Source: Virgibacillus oceani (GTDB taxonomy: Bacteria > Bacillota > Bacilli > Bacillales > Amphibacillaceae). From it: a stretch of DNA of 44,128 nucleotides. Position 1 is the stretch's first letter; each line of letters begins with the position of its first letter. Where the stretch lies: the NCBI RefSeq assembly GCF_014638995.1, contig NZ_BMFR01000002.1:1-44128 (forward strand), given 5' to 3'. Under the pieces are notes generated by a model, which had not been told where the DNA came from, did not search any database, and was given only the letters and a program-made list of their open reading frames with translations. The position numbers and the translations under genes were made by a program. This document shows positions 27,398 to 36,845 of this stretch, one piece after another.

Positions 27398-27491
27398 CGA
27401 TCTCCTCCTTCATCTATTATCGATTCACATCTCGTGATGAAGGATAAGCCTACTTTCCCATGACATAACGGTGTATCAATTTAATGCATAC

Positions 27492-27527
27492 AAAAAACCC
27501 TAAAACCTAATCGGGGCTTTAGGGTGT
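27492..27527 (-). terminator. FMN-riboswitch attenuator before ribU
   Basis: On the minus strand, ACCCTAAA pairs with TTTAGGGT around GCCCCGATTAGGT, followed by TTTTTG. It lies between the aptamer and the ribU ribosome site and probably forms when FMN is bound. Confidence 0.75.
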
Positions 27528-27579
27528 TAAAATCCACAGGAAAAATAAAGGCGCAATAAGCACCAATTTTCGGCTCGAC

Positions 27580-27715
27580 ATCTTCTCCCATCCAGACTGT
27601 AACTGTCGGTCCTGGACTCACACCAGGTCAGCCGCTAGCGTAATGCTTTGCGGGTCACGGACTTAGAACAATAGCTCCTTACCGTCGGTCGGGAATTGCA
27701 CCCTGCCCCGAAGAT
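27580..27715 (-). promoter_or_regulatory. FMN riboswitch (RFN element) of ribU
   Basis: The minus strand carries all the conserved RFN blocks: ATCTTCGGGGCAGGGTG, AATTCCCGACCGACGGT, GTCCGTGACCC, GGTGTGAGTCCAGGACC and GGATGGGAGAAGAT. The closing P1 helix is formed by the first and last six bases. Confidence 0.97.
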
Positions 27716-27741
27716 GGAATCGATATTTTGTTGTTAGATGT

Positions 27742-27770
27742 ATTATACACCGGATTTATTTTTTTGAAAA
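27742..27770 (-). promoter_or_regulatory. ribU promoter (sigma-A)
   Basis: Minus-strand TTTTCA (27765-27770), a 17-base spacer and a perfect TATAAT (27742-27747). The remaining ~220 bases up to the bpr terminator show nothing I can name. Confidence 0.65.
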
Positions 27771-27993
27771 GAGATGTGTTTGAGTCTTTTGTATATCTAA
27801 CCCAATTTAAGGTTTCATTGTAATTTCATAGCTATTTTTTAGTAATTAAAACTATTCTTCGTGAGGTCAGTTGAATTAATAAATGACTTATTCATATATT
27901 TCCTACGCGTTATTTCACTTGTTAAATTAGATTATTAAAGCATTTGCATCACATTTACTGATTTTGTTAACAATGGTAATTTTTTATTTATAT

Positions 27994-28030
27994 AAAGAAA
28001 AGGGTACGGAAGAATATAACTTCCGTACCC
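27994..28030 (-). terminator. terminator of the bacillopeptidase-F-like gene
   Basis: GGGTACGGAAG pairs perfectly with CTTCCGTACCC around 7 bases, followed on the minus strand by TTTTCTTTA. Confidence 0.85.
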
Positions 28031-28046
28031 CTTAGGTTAGTATAGA

Positions 28047-31000
28047 TTACTCACCATTGACGTTGATGAATAATTTCCCTTCTGCCTCTGTACGAGTTTC
28101 ATTATTATAATCATCAACGACTTTAACTTCGATAACAGCTCCCTCTGCCTTAACACTGCTGGTTGCTGTCCAGTAGCCAACATAGTGTCCATCAGAAGTT
28201 TCCATCATTGGTAATTCAGTCGCATTCGTAACCTGTGCACGGGCATTTGTTAGTGGCATATGGATAAAGAATGTTGCATCTAATCCAGGCTCACTATCAA
28301 ATTCAATTTTAACACTTTCACCAGCTTGAAGGTGTTTATCCTCAGTTGGCGTTAAGTTTTCAATCTCCGGTGCATTGTATTTAACATCCAAGGTTACCTT
28401 TTTAACAGTCTTATTTCCTGCTTCATCCCTTGCCACAACTCTAATTTCATTCTCACCATTTTCAAGTAAAATTCGTTTAGAATATTCACCATCAGAGATT
28501 CTGGCTTTTTGACCGTTTACTTTTACCCAGTCAATATTTGCATCTGAAACAGTTCCTTCTACAGTTACTGTCTCTCGATTCGATTTGTCACCATCTTTAG
28601 GGTTATCAATCGCAAGTTCTGGTTTTTGAGTATCTAATGTTACCGTTACTGGGTCTGACACACCAGTTTCAGCTCCATCAAGCAGGGATACAGCTTTAAA
28701 TTCATTTTCGCCCTCGTTTAGCTCAGTAGGTATAGAGAATTTACCATCATCGCCAACTTCTGCAGTACCTGCCTCTTCTCCATTGTTTAACAACTGAATG
28801 GTTGTTGTTGGAGAAGCGGTACCTTCAACCGTTAAACTCTTTTCATTAGTAGTGAAGTTTTCTTCAGGTGATGTAATGATTGGTGCACTTACCTCGTAGC
28901 TCACACGTGCACGAATCATATAATTCCCTTCAACTGCTGGAGATGGCGACCATGCTCCACTCACATATTGATAGCTTCGTTCTGCATTCGTACCGTTCTC
29001 ATCAGTAGCTAAACCAGGTGTATTTGGATTAGGATGCGTTTGGATATAGACCATGTAGAAATCTCCATCAACAATAATATTATGCTCACTAAGATCAACT
29101 ACAGTCCATTCGCCATTACGCAATGCTTCGGCATCAATCGGTCCAGCCAGCTTCTTACCTGGCATTCCATTGTCACCGGAAGCATCCCAAACCTCTACCG
29201 AAAACTCAGTCCCACCTGGTACAGGCCATTCCGTATCCCAGAATCGGAATACACCATCGGTAACGACAGCTGAATCTTTTCCTTCTGGTAAGGACATTTT
29301 AACTGCCCATCCATTACCTGCATCATAGAATGCACGAGCATTTTCCGCAGTTCCATCATCATATCCGATTTCTCCACCAGGATAAGTGTAGAAAGGCTCA
29401 AGTTCAACGTCTACCTCAAGACTCTCATCATCTACCGTAATTTCAACCTCTTTACTATGATAATCACGTGCCATTACTTTAAGGGTGTACGTGCCTTCAT
29501 AGGCTGTAATGGAATAATTACCTTCTGCATCAGTTTCAACAGGGGTAACATTGGCATCTTCTACAAGAAGTATTGTCGCACCTTCAATAGGTTCACCTGT
29601 ATTTTGATCTGTAATTGTACCGGTTATTGTTCCCTGTGGAATCTCATCTAACGTAAAGTTTGCTTCTGCAACTCCATCGTCTTCAACTGTTACTGTTTGT
29701 TGTTCAGAGATAAAACCATAAGCACCAGCTTGAACTGTAAATGTTCCTGCAGGGTGAGTTAATGAATACGTCCCATCTTCAGGATTCGTATAAACCGTTC
29801 TTCCACTCTCAAGGACGCTTACTTGCGCACCAATCGGAAGTAATGTAGGATTAATTACATCCTCTACCACAGGAGGATTTCCTTTTTTAGGTAATTCCGG
29901 CTGAATTTTGGCTGGATTTACCTTTTCTTTAAGTCCTGCTTTTTCATTTGACTTAATTACCCCTAGACTGTTACTGCCAAGGCTAATTCCTTTGTGCAGA
30001 CCTTTTTTGGCTTTATTATTTTTTCCTTTTTGTTTACCTAATGATGCTTTACTGCTTTGTGAAGTATCAGATAATGCTACATCGTCAATATACCAGCCTT
30101 CTCTAGTAACACTTCCATCTGTAGTTACATTGAATCCAATGTAGATTCGTTGACCACTATATTCTGATAAATCAACTTCTGCACTTTCCCAGTCGGTGGT
30201 TGTACCTTCGATTCGCATCAGCTGTGTCCACTCTTCCTGGTCGGTTGATACAAACACATGACCGAAATCATATGCTCTTCCTGAGTCATATTTTTCTAAA
30301 TCATACCATTGATTAAATTGTAAATAAGCATTTCCTTCAGGCAAATCAATTGGCGGCATAACTAGTGTTGCATTCATGCTACTTTCATAATCGCCTGCCA
30401 GATTTGTTGCATAGACGTTTTCACCTGATGCTGCACTTCCAGGACCAGAGGTTGGTGCACCCCATTCCCAGCTGTTAGCTTGTCCGAAAGATGTCCAGCC
30501 TACCGGGTTGGTTTCAAAGTCTTCCGAATAACCAACTGAAATACCAGGTTTCACTTCAACCACATATTCTTCACTAACTACTTCATTATTACCAAAATCG
30601 TTTATCGTCCATTTATATGTTAGTGAATCTCCAGCGATTTGTTCCCCAGGAATTGTCGCAATATATTCACCTGATTTATAATCACCAGATGCACGAACAG
30701 CTTCTACTGTTTGCCAGTCTCCGTTTTGATCTTGGAAAACTAATTCAACCGATGACACGCTGATATTATCACTAACTTGTACAGTTAGATCTAAATCCAT
30801 TCCAGCATACGTTTCTGTCGGTGAAGAATGTTCGAAAGTAGGTGCTTCGTTATCTTCACCCTCTTTAGTAACTTGACCTTGTAACGTTCCAAGTCCATTT
30901 TCAATAGAAGAAACAGCGTTATATGCATTAACTAATCCATATCCAAAACCATTGTTCGGTGACTCTGGATATTCTTCATCTGTTAATGGTGTAGCTGTAT

Positions 31001-32432
31001 TTAATAAAATTTCTTCCATTTCATCGACGGTCAAACTAGCATCAACTTGTCTAAGCAAGGCAGCTACACCCGATACTGCTGGACCTGCCATTGATGTTCC
31101 ATTCCAGCCACCTTCATAAGCACTTCCTGGTACGGAAGAACGAATATTTACACCAGGTGCTGAAATATCTGGTTTAATTTCGTCATACGGTGAAGGTCCT
31201 TCTAATGAAAAGCTTGCTAAATTATCATTAACATCTGTTGCTCCAGTTGCAAATGACTCTGGATAGTTTGCAGGTGTCGCAATTGACCCAGGTCCACCTG
31301 GGTTAAATAAATCAGTATTACCAGCAGAAAACTCTGGGAAAATTCCTGCTGCTCTCCAGTTAATAACAACATCACGATACCATTCATCAAGACCTGGTCC
31401 GCCACCCCATGAGTTGTTAACAACATCTGGTGCCATATCAACCCTGGTATTTCCATCTGAGTCGGTTGGTGCTAAAATCCATTCAGCGGCTGCAAGTAGA
31501 TCAGTATCTGTTCCGCCAGCTGCTGTAAATGCTTTTACGGAAATAAACTTAGCACCAGGAGCAACACCAATTTGGTTAGACCCATCTGGTTCACTACCTA
31601 CCATAGTACCCGTAACATGTGTACCATGACCTAAATCATCATATGGTTCTGCTTGTCCGGCGGTAGCATCAAACCAGTTAAAGTCATGGCTCACTTCACC
31701 GGTTGCAGCATCATATCCACGGTACTTTTCTTTAAGTGCCGGGTGATCCCACTGAACACCCGTATCAATACTAGCTACAACTGTTCCAGATCCGTCAATC
31801 CCCATTTCCCAAACTTGTGGAGCACCAACACGTTCAACGTTCCACTCTACATTAGCAATTTCTGACTTTGGAGCTTTAGCATCTTTTGTTACTGTGGTAA
31901 ACAATTCCCGTGTTTCGTTCGGTAAGATTTTTTCTACTTCCGGAAACGCTGCAATTTTTTGTGCTACCTCTTTTGTAGCGGTAACCGCCATACCGTTTAC
32001 GATATAGTATGATTTAATATTTTTAGCGTTTCCTTTTTCGGATTGCTGTTCAAGATAGTTTTTTACATTTTGCTGTGATGTTAAAGAAGCAGATTTTAAC
32101 TCAGATACGACTGCAGAACGCTGAATAAGCTCTGCCTTTTGTGCGGTGACATTCGCCTTTGCTGCATTAGCTTTAGCTTCTTTAGCAGCTTTTTTCGTGT
32201 CTGCCTTTTCTTTGAACTTGATTAGAAAAGTAACTTTGTCATCTGTTTTAAAATCATCCAGCAGTCGATTACTAACTTTTTCTTTTGCAATAGCCTGGGA
32301 GTCATTTAACGAACGATACAATTTCTTATTTGCCTCAGCACTTGTCATACTAGGTGCAATTAATGAAAAAACCATAAGTAATGACGCTGCGATGCTAAAT
32401 AAGCGAATTTGACGTTGTTTCTTTTTCCCCAA
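28047..32432 (-). CDS. bpr: bacillopeptidase F-like secreted subtilisin (multidomain)
   Basis: A 1461-residue exported S8 serine protease, close in length and order to B. subtilis bacillopeptidase F (1433). Signal peptide 1-32; inhibitor_I9-type propeptide ~65-178; subtilisin domain ~195-510 with triad D223 (SIDTGV), H269 (GHGTHV), S447 (GTSMAG) and oxyanion N372 (SAGN). Next comes an immune-inhibitor-A/MAM-like domain (~640-800), a Lys/Gly-rich linker, two carboxypeptidase-regulatory-like repeats (~870-1030), and bacterial Ig-like modules to the C terminus. No LPXTG or SLH anchor is visible, so release to the medium is inferred. Start TTG, with GGGAGGAGG 7 bases upstream. Monocistronic, with a long gene-free upstream region. 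Confidence 0.93.
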   Translation of the reverse strand: MGKKKQRQIRLFSIAASLLMVFSLIAPSMTSAEANKKLYRSLNDSQAIAKEKVSNRLLDDFKTDDKVTFLIKFKEKADTKKAAKEAKANAAKANVTAQKAELIQRSAVVSELKSASLTSQQNVKNYLEQQSEKGNAKNIKSYYIVNGMAVTATKEVAQKIAAFPEVEKILPNETRELFTTVTKDAKAPKSEIANVEWNVERVGAPQVWEMGIDGSGTVVASIDTGVQWDHPALKEKYRGYDAATGEVSHDFNWFDATAGQAEPYDDLGHGTHVTGTMVGSEPDGSNQIGVAPGAKFISVKAFTAAGGTDTDLLAAAEWILAPTDSDGNTRVDMAPDVVNNSWGGGPGLDEWYRDVVINWRAAGIFPEFSAGNTDLFNPGGPGSIATPANYPESFATGATDVNDNLASFSLEGPSPYDEIKPDISAPGVNIRSSVPGSAYEGGWNGTSMAGPAVSGVAALLRQVDASLTVDEMEEILLNTATPLTDEEYPESPNNGFGYGLVNAYNAVSSIENGLGTLQGQVTKEGEDNEAPTFEHSSPTETYAGMDLDLTVQVSDNISVSSVELVFQDQNGDWQTVEAVRASGDYKSGEYIATIPGEQIAGDSLTYKWTINDFGNNEVVSEEYVVEVKPGISVGYSEDFETNPVGWTSFGQANSWEWGAPTSGPGSAASGENVYATNLAGDYESSMNATLVMPPIDLPEGNAYLQFNQWYDLEKYDSGRAYDFGHVFVSTDQEEWTQLMRIEGTTTDWESAEVDLSEYSGQRIYIGFNVTTDGSVTREGWYIDDVALSDTSQSSKASLGKQKGKNNKAKKGLHKGISLGSNSLGVIKSNEKAGLKEKVNPAKIQPELPKKGNPPVVEDVINPTLLPIGAQVSVLESGRTVYTNPEDGTYSLTHPAGTFTVQAGAYGFISEQQTVTVEDDGVAEANFTLDEIPQGTITGTITDQNTGEPIEGATILLVEDANVTPVETDAEGNYSITAYEGTYTLKVMARDYHSKEVEITVDDESLEVDVELEPFYTYPGGEIGYDDGTAENARAFYDAGNGWAVKMSLPEGKDSAVVTDGVFRFWDTEWPVPGGTEFSVEVWDASGDNGMPGKKLAGPIDAEALRNGEWTVVDLSEHNIIVDGDFYMVYIQTHPNPNTPGLATDENGTNAERSYQYVSGAWSPSPAVEGNYMIRARVSYEVSAPIITSPEENFTTNEKSLTVEGTASPTTTIQLLNNGEEAGTAEVGDDGKFSIPTELNEGENEFKAVSLLDGAETGVSDPVTVTLDTQKPELAIDNPKDGDKSNRETVTVEGTVSDANIDWVKVNGQKARISDGEYSKRILLENGENEIRVVARDEAGNKTVKKVTLDVKYNAPEIENLTPTEDKHLQAGESVKIEFDSEPGLDATFFIHMPLTNARAQVTNATELPMMETSDGHYVGYWTATSSVKAEGAVIEVKVVDDYNNETRTEAEGKLFINVNGE

Positions 32433-33013
32433 TTTGTTTCCTCCTCCCGAATTTTGAAAACGATGCCTGTATAAACATGATGACCGTTGTCTTTGGTTAA
32501 AATATATTCATGCCAAAGTCAACAAAAAAAGACACCCTTCGCTCCCCCCCCTTTACTAAATAATAGTGTAGTAGGTCCCAGCTGTTAGCGTGCCGCAAGT
32601 TGTTTTCATGTTGTTAATGTGACTATATAATATTACAATCAAAAAATGTGTCGAATTTTGTCGCATTCCATCAGAATTTTCAAAATTGATAGTTAAGTAC
32701 TGCTTCCTTTTGTACTTTTCTAGTCAAAAGTCCCGTCAATACTATCAACGATTCCATTACAAATTTCACTAAAAACGGTACTCTATATGGATATTGTTGT
32801 ATTCTATGACTATTAATCTATTATTCAGTATTTTACTTCTATCGATTAAAATGCATAAATAAACCTATATTTTCAGCTTCCACATCGTTTAAACTGAGTA
32901 ATTCAAATTGGAAAATGGTTCCTTTTGACCTTTTTCGATATAAAATTCGTCTATGCAAGCATTAAATAGTCATATATGAAAAAGCCTTCACAAAACTATA
33001 TACCTAAATAAAC
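32433..33013. other. gene-free region upstream of bpr
   Basis: About 580 bases without a supported gene. Near bpr there is an inverted repeat CTTTGG...CCAAAG (32491-32518) next to a minus-strand TTGACT (32517-32522), possibly a -35 element, although no convincing -10 follows. A run of eight C lies at 32544-32551. The remainder is AT-rich and contains no hairpin, riboswitch or RNA gene that I can recognise; bpr-type genes often have large regulatory regions. Confidence 0.4.
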
Positions 33014-33048
33014 GAAAAGCCTTAAATCCCGTCAAAAGGATTAAGGCT
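33014..33048 (-). terminator. terminator of the M42 aminopeptidase gene
   Basis: On the minus strand, AGCCTTAATCC pairs with GGATTTAAGGCT (one bulge), followed by TTTCGTTTATTT. Confidence 0.75.
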
Positions 33049-33076
33049 CTTCATATTAGTTTAAAAACAAACTATT

Positions 33077-34135
33077 TTAATCTTCTAAAGGATTTAAACT
33101 TTCCTCTCCAGATAAATCTGCAATCATCGTAACAAGTAATTCGATCTCTTCTTCAATATCCTTCAAACTAGCTGTTTCAACTGGTGAATGCATATATCGT
33201 AATGGCAGTGACACTAATGATACAGGAACACCCTTCCCGGTTAACCGCATTTTGTCCGCGTCAGTACCTGTCATTCTAGGTGTCAGCTCATATTGGACAT
33301 TCATTTTAAGCTTTCTTGCCGTTTTTTCTAATAATTTATTAATTTTAATGTTGATTGGTGCACCCTTTGCAAAAACAGGTCCTTTTTCTAATTTTACATC
33401 CCCATATTTATTCTTGTTAACACCAGGGTAGTCTGTAGCAAACGTAACATCACAGGCAATTGCCATTGTTGGTTCAATCCCAGCAGCTGCAAAATATGCC
33501 CCGCCCATATTGGTTTCCTCATTTACAGTACTTGCTGCATATACACCAACATTACACCCTGTTTCGTTTAATCTTCTAAGGACCTCTGCTACAATAAATG
33601 ATCCAGTCCGATTATCTAATCCTCGGCCGGAAACATAGCGATCCATCAATATCTCAGGTTCTGTTTTATAAACAGCAAGATCACCAATTTGCACATACTT
33701 TTCAGCTTCCTCTTTTGATTTCCAGCCACAGTCAATAAACAAATCCAAAAGACCAAAATCGTCCTTCAAGCCGCCATGATGCTGTGCGTTAACTCCAATT
33801 ACACCTGTAACCGTTTTGTTATTTCCAAGTACTGTAGTCTTCATACCTATCGCTGCTTTTGGATTAATCCCGCCCATTTTGTCAAAATGTAAAAATCCGT
33901 TATCATCAATACGATTAATTACGAGGGCAATTTCGTCACAGTGACCTGCTAATAACACTTTAAAGGGTGCATTGGGATTTAACACTCCAATTGCATTGCC
34001 AGCATTATCCGTCCTTATTTCATCCGCAAACTTCTCTACATAGTTGATCCATTTTTTTTGAATCTCCATTTCATTACTTGATGGTGATGGAGTATGTAAT
34101 AATTCCAATAAAAACTCTTGGTTAGCTTGTTGCAT
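33077..34135 (-). CDS. ytoP: M42-family metallo-aminopeptidase (YtoP-like)
   Basis: A 352-residue dinuclear-metal aminopeptidase of the M42 glutamyl/deblocking family, often misnamed endoglucanase. The metal ligands and catalytic residues are visible: H65 (AGHCDE), D174 (RGLDNR, bridging), E206/E207 (NEET), D229 (ACDV) and H316 (YMHSP). Such enzymes form dodecameric shells and trim peptides in the cytosol. AAGGAGG lies 7-8 bases before the ATG at 34135; the longer frame to 34201 lacks a ribosome site. Divergent from a thioredoxin-like gene. Confidence 0.9.
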   Translation of the reverse strand: MQQANQEFLLELLHTPSPSSNEMEIQKKWINYVEKFADEIRTDNAGNAIGVLNPNAPFKVLLAGHCDEIALVINRIDDNGFLHFDKMGGINPKAAIGMKTTVLGNNKTVTGVIGVNAQHHGGLKDDFGLLDLFIDCGWKSKEEAEKYVQIGDLAVYKTEPEILMDRYVSGRGLDNRTGSFIVAEVLRRLNETGCNVGVYAASTVNEETNMGGAYFAAAGIEPTMAIACDVTFATDYPGVNKNKYGDVKLEKGPVFAKGAPINIKINKLLEKTARKLKMNVQYELTPRMTGTDADKMRLTGKGVPVSLVSLPLRYMHSPVETASLKDIEEEIELLVTMIADLSGEESLNPLED

Positions 34136-34247
34136 GTTTAATTCCTCCTTAGGCGGTAATTCATATTTTAAATACCATTTAAAGTACCTCCATACTATCA
34201 TAGCAAATTAAACGAAGGAGAGCACATTTGTTTACGTGATGCTATTT

Positions 34248-34269
34248 ATTAGATAAACTTTTATCTAAT
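34248..34269. repeat. perfect inverted repeat upstream of the thioredoxin-like gene
   Basis: ATTAGATAA, four bases, TTATCTAAT: nine-base arms that match exactly. It lies in the divergent promoter region 8 bases before the ribosome site, so it may be an operator or a small mRNA hairpin. Confidence 0.5.
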
Positions 34270-34291
34270 ATAAATTAGGAGTGATTTGGAA

Positions 34292-34846
34292 ATGACATTA
34301 AATGAATGGTTCGAGAAAGGAATGTCCCCTGATACATATATTGAATCCATGGAAAAACACAAAAAGAATCTGCTTCACATATATGATAACTTCACCCCGC
34401 CAGATGATGAAAAATTTTCACAAGAAACAAAGGCAAAAATGCTTCGTGTAATCGTATTAACTGAGGACTGGTGCGGAGATGCCATGCTGAATGTTCCAAT
34501 CCTTCTTCGTTTGGCAGAACAAACTGATATGAATGTGCGAATGCTTTTGCGCGACCAGAATTTAGAGCTGATGGACGCTTACTTAACAAATGGAAAGTCA
34601 AGATCGATTCCGATTTTTATTTTTATTGATGAAAATGGAAATGAAGCAGCACAATGGGGACCGCGTGCCGAAAAAATCCAGCAATTTACAGACTCATCTA
34701 AATCAGAACTGCCTGCCAAAGACGACAAGGATTATGAAGAGAAATTCAAAGAAATGCTGCTATTCATGACAAAGGCATTTCGTGACAACACTGACTTTTG
34801 GGATGAAGTATACGAGAGTCTAAAACAAACAATAACAAAAATATGA
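34292..34846 (+). CDS. thioredoxin-fold protein with a single active-site cysteine
   Basis: A 184-residue thioredoxin-like protein (Thioredoxin_9-type family common in Bacilli). The redox loop reads TEDWCGDA, so only Cys61 is present and the second cysteine of CxxC is replaced by Ala64. The cis-proline region is RSIPIFIFID. A one-cysteine site suggests monothiol exchange or a non-redox role, rather than disulfide reduction alone. ATG 34292 is chosen because AGGAG is 10 bases away; a TTG two codons upstream is too close. Single gene with its own terminator. Confidence 0.82.
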   Translation: MTLNEWFEKGMSPDTYIESMEKHKKNLLHIYDNFTPPDDEKFSQETKAKMLRVIVLTEDWCGDAMLNVPILLRLAEQTDMNVRMLLRDQNLELMDAYLTNGKSRSIPIFIFIDENGNEAAQWGPRAEKIQQFTDSSKSELPAKDDKDYEEKFKEMLLFMTKAFRDNTDFWDEVYESLKQTITKI

Positions 34847-34852
34847 CGAACT

Positions 34853-34886
34853 GGGGCAACTGAATTTTTATCGGTTGCCCCTTTTC
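34853..34886 (+). terminator. terminator of the thioredoxin-like gene
   Basis: GGGGCAAC pairs with GTTGCCCC, extended by partial inner pairing, followed by TTTTCT. Confidence 0.8.
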
Positions 34887-34949
34887 TGTATAAGTAAATA
34901 TTATGTTTGTCTATACTAATTAAAAAGTTCTTAGATATAAGGTGAAAAA

Positions 34950-35951
34950 ATGGGCATTGAATTATTTAAACATATATATTTTCGACTTCCAGTTGTTGTT
35001 AGACTATTGTTAACGATTTTTATAATAATGGTTTTATTTGGGATAATTATCCACTTTATTGAGCCTGCCGAATTCCCTTCTATCTTTGATGGGATTTGGT
35101 GGGCATTCGTTACAGGGGCAACCGTTGGCTATGGTGATTATGTTCCGTTGTCAATTCCTGGTAGAGTTGTCGGTATATTATTAATTTTGTCTGGAGGAGG
35201 ACTGTTAACGTTCTATATCACGACTATATCTGCAGCGACAATTAAACATGAACAGGATTTATCAAAAGGCAAAGTTGCGTTTAAAGGGATTAACCATGTT
35301 ATTTTTATTGGTTGGAATGAACGAACGAGACATTTGCTTAATATGACCTTAAAAAAAAATAATAAAATTGAAATTGTATTAATCGACCGTACCTTATCCC
35401 ATTTGCCATATCAGCAATTCCCTGTACATTTCATTCATGGTGATCCCAGTGAAGATAGTACGTTAAAACAGGCACGTATTGATATGGCGGAAAGTGTCAT
35501 TATTACAGCGGATATCACCAAAAAAGAACGCCAGGCAGACATTAATACTATCTTAACAACAGTTGCTATCAGAGGGAACAATAAAAACGTACGTATTATT
35601 GCGGAAATTCTCTCTACCGCACAGGTTGACAACGCAATACGTGCGGGTGCAGATACGACAATAGGATCGAATGATTTTATGAGTACGCTATTTTACCATG
35701 AGCTTTTTAATCCCAAAACAACTAAACCGGTTGAAACCATTTTGGAACTTTTATCAAATCAGCACTTTTCTCATTCACGATTGCCTGAAGAACTTGAAAA
35801 CAGGTCTTATATGGAAGGAATTCATTTTTTTCTCAAAAATAATCATCTTCTTTTAGGTATTATCCGGGATGAAAAATGGAAGATCAATCCGTCCCACAAT
35901 TTTATTATGAGAAAAGGTGATATCCTCCTTACGCTATCGTCATGGAATTAA
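34950..35951 (+). CDS. yugO: potassium channel with RCK/TrkA-N domain (YugO)
   Basis: A 333-residue two-helix K+ channel. Membrane spans lie at about residues 16-36 and 72-92, flanking the pore loop with selectivity filter TVGYGD (58-63). The cytoplasmic RCK domain starts near HVIFIGWNERTR (116-127), with a Rossmann-type nucleotide or ion site. It resembles B. subtilis YugO throughout, the channel whose K+ release contributes to biofilm electrical signalling. The mstX gene that precedes yugO in B. subtilis is not present here. AAGGTG lies 5 bases before the ATG. Its 3' end overlaps yugN by 12 bases on the opposite strand. Confidence 0.9.
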   Translation: MGIELFKHIYFRLPVVVRLLLTIFIIMVLFGIIIHFIEPAEFPSIFDGIWWAFVTGATVGYGDYVPLSIPGRVVGILLILSGGGLLTFYITTISAATIKHEQDLSKGKVAFKGINHVIFIGWNERTRHLLNMTLKKNNKIEIVLIDRTLSHLPYQQFPVHFIHGDPSEDSTLKQARIDMAESVIITADITKKERQADINTILTTVAIRGNNKNVRIIAEILSTAQVDNAIRAGADTTIGSNDFMSTLFYHELFNPKTTKPVETILELLSNQHFSHSRLPEELENRSYMEGIHFFLKNNHLLLGIIRDEKWKINPSHNFIMRKGDILLTLSSWN

Positions 35952-36344
35952 AAGCCGCTCCACTTTTTGGATTAGGTCTTTCCCAATTTCAATATATTCA
36001 CTTGGCATTTCAGCATCGGGATTAACTGGCGACTGAAATTGATCAAATGCCCCGCGTACAGCACCTCCTATCCCTGTTTCATCGTACCCTTTTTGGTATT
36101 CATGGGCCAGGAGGAATGGTTTTTCTACCCGAACAGTTACACCAGGATAGTCAAGTGATCCTGCTACAGCATAAAAAGGAATTCTTAAGTAATAATACAC
36201 ATCTTTATCATCTATTTTGTAATCAAAATGACCTTTCTCATAATCCCAGTTTGATCCAATTACAAATCCCTCTGGTTTTAACAAATCTTCCAGTACGTAT
36301 AATGGATAAATGGTTTGTTCAATTTTTGATTCTAAAGGAACCAT
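35940..36344 (-). CDS. yugN: YugN-like family protein
   Basis: A 134-residue soluble protein of the YugN family (PF08868), whose function is unknown. Conserved blocks include FVIGSNWDYEKGHFDYKI, then YYYLRIPFYAV and RVEKPFLLAHEYQKG. It is found beside yugO in B. subtilis too, but there is no proven link. The two genes converge and overlap by 12 bases, with no terminator between them, so their transcripts must be complementary at the 3' ends. AAAGGAAGAGG precedes the ATG. Confidence 0.9.
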   Translation of the reverse strand: MVPLESKIEQTIYPLYVLEDLLKPEGFVIGSNWDYEKGHFDYKIDDKDVYYYLRIPFYAVAGSLDYPGVTVRVEKPFLLAHEYQKGYDETGIGGAVRGAFDQFQSPVNPDAEMPSEYIEIGKDLIQKVERLLIP

Positions 36345-36382
36345 TTGCCTCTTCCTTTCGTTTCTAATTTATTCATTATTTT

Positions 36383-36411
36383 TTGCCTGAAATCGTAATT
36401 TATGCTAAAAT
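36383..36411 (+). promoter_or_regulatory. yugI promoter (sigma-A)
   Basis: TTGCCT (36383-36388), a 17-base spacer and TAAAAT (36406-36411), about 48 bases before the start codon. Confidence 0.55.
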
Positions 36412-36458
36412 GTTTTATTGTGTAAAAAGAATCGAATAAGTTATAGGAGTTGTTCAGC

Positions 36459-36845
36459 ATGACAGACAAGTTTGAAACTGGTCAAGTTATTGAAGGAAAG
36501 GTTACCGGGATACAACCATATGGTGCATTTGTTGCCATTGACGATGAAATTCAAGGTTTAGTTCATATTTCTGAGGTAACACATGGTTATGTAAAAGATA
36601 TTAATGATCATTTAACTGTTGGAGAAGAAGTTAAAGTTAAAATCTTGAACATAGACGAAGAAAAAAATAAGGTTTCTCTATCTATTCGCGCAACTGAGGA
36701 AGCACCAAAGAAAAGTCCAAAAGCTCCAAAATCACAACCAGTAAAACAACAAGATAATTCATCTGCAGGGTTTAATACGCTAAAAGACAAGTTAGAAGAA
36801 TGGATTGAACAATCAGAAGAACGCGAAGGCACTTTTAAAAAATAA
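36459..36845 (+). CDS. yugI: S1-domain RNA-binding protein, general stress protein 13 (YugI)
   Basis: A 128-residue protein with one S1 RNA-binding domain (residues ~6-74: GQVIEGKVTGIQPYGAFV, GLVHISEV, VGEEVKVKIL). A Lys/Pro/Gln-rich linker and an acidic helical tail (LKDKLEEWIEQSEE) follow. B. subtilis YugI (130 residues) is ribosome-associated. The ATG at 36459 is 9 bases after AGGAG; an in-frame TTG three codons upstream is too close to it. Single gene. Confidence 0.9.
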   Translation: MTDKFETGQVIEGKVTGIQPYGAFVAIDDEIQGLVHISEVTHGYVKDINDHLTVGEEVKVKILNIDEEKNKVSLSIRATEEAPKKSPKAPKSQPVKQQDNSSAGFNTLKDKLEEWIEQSEEREGTFKK

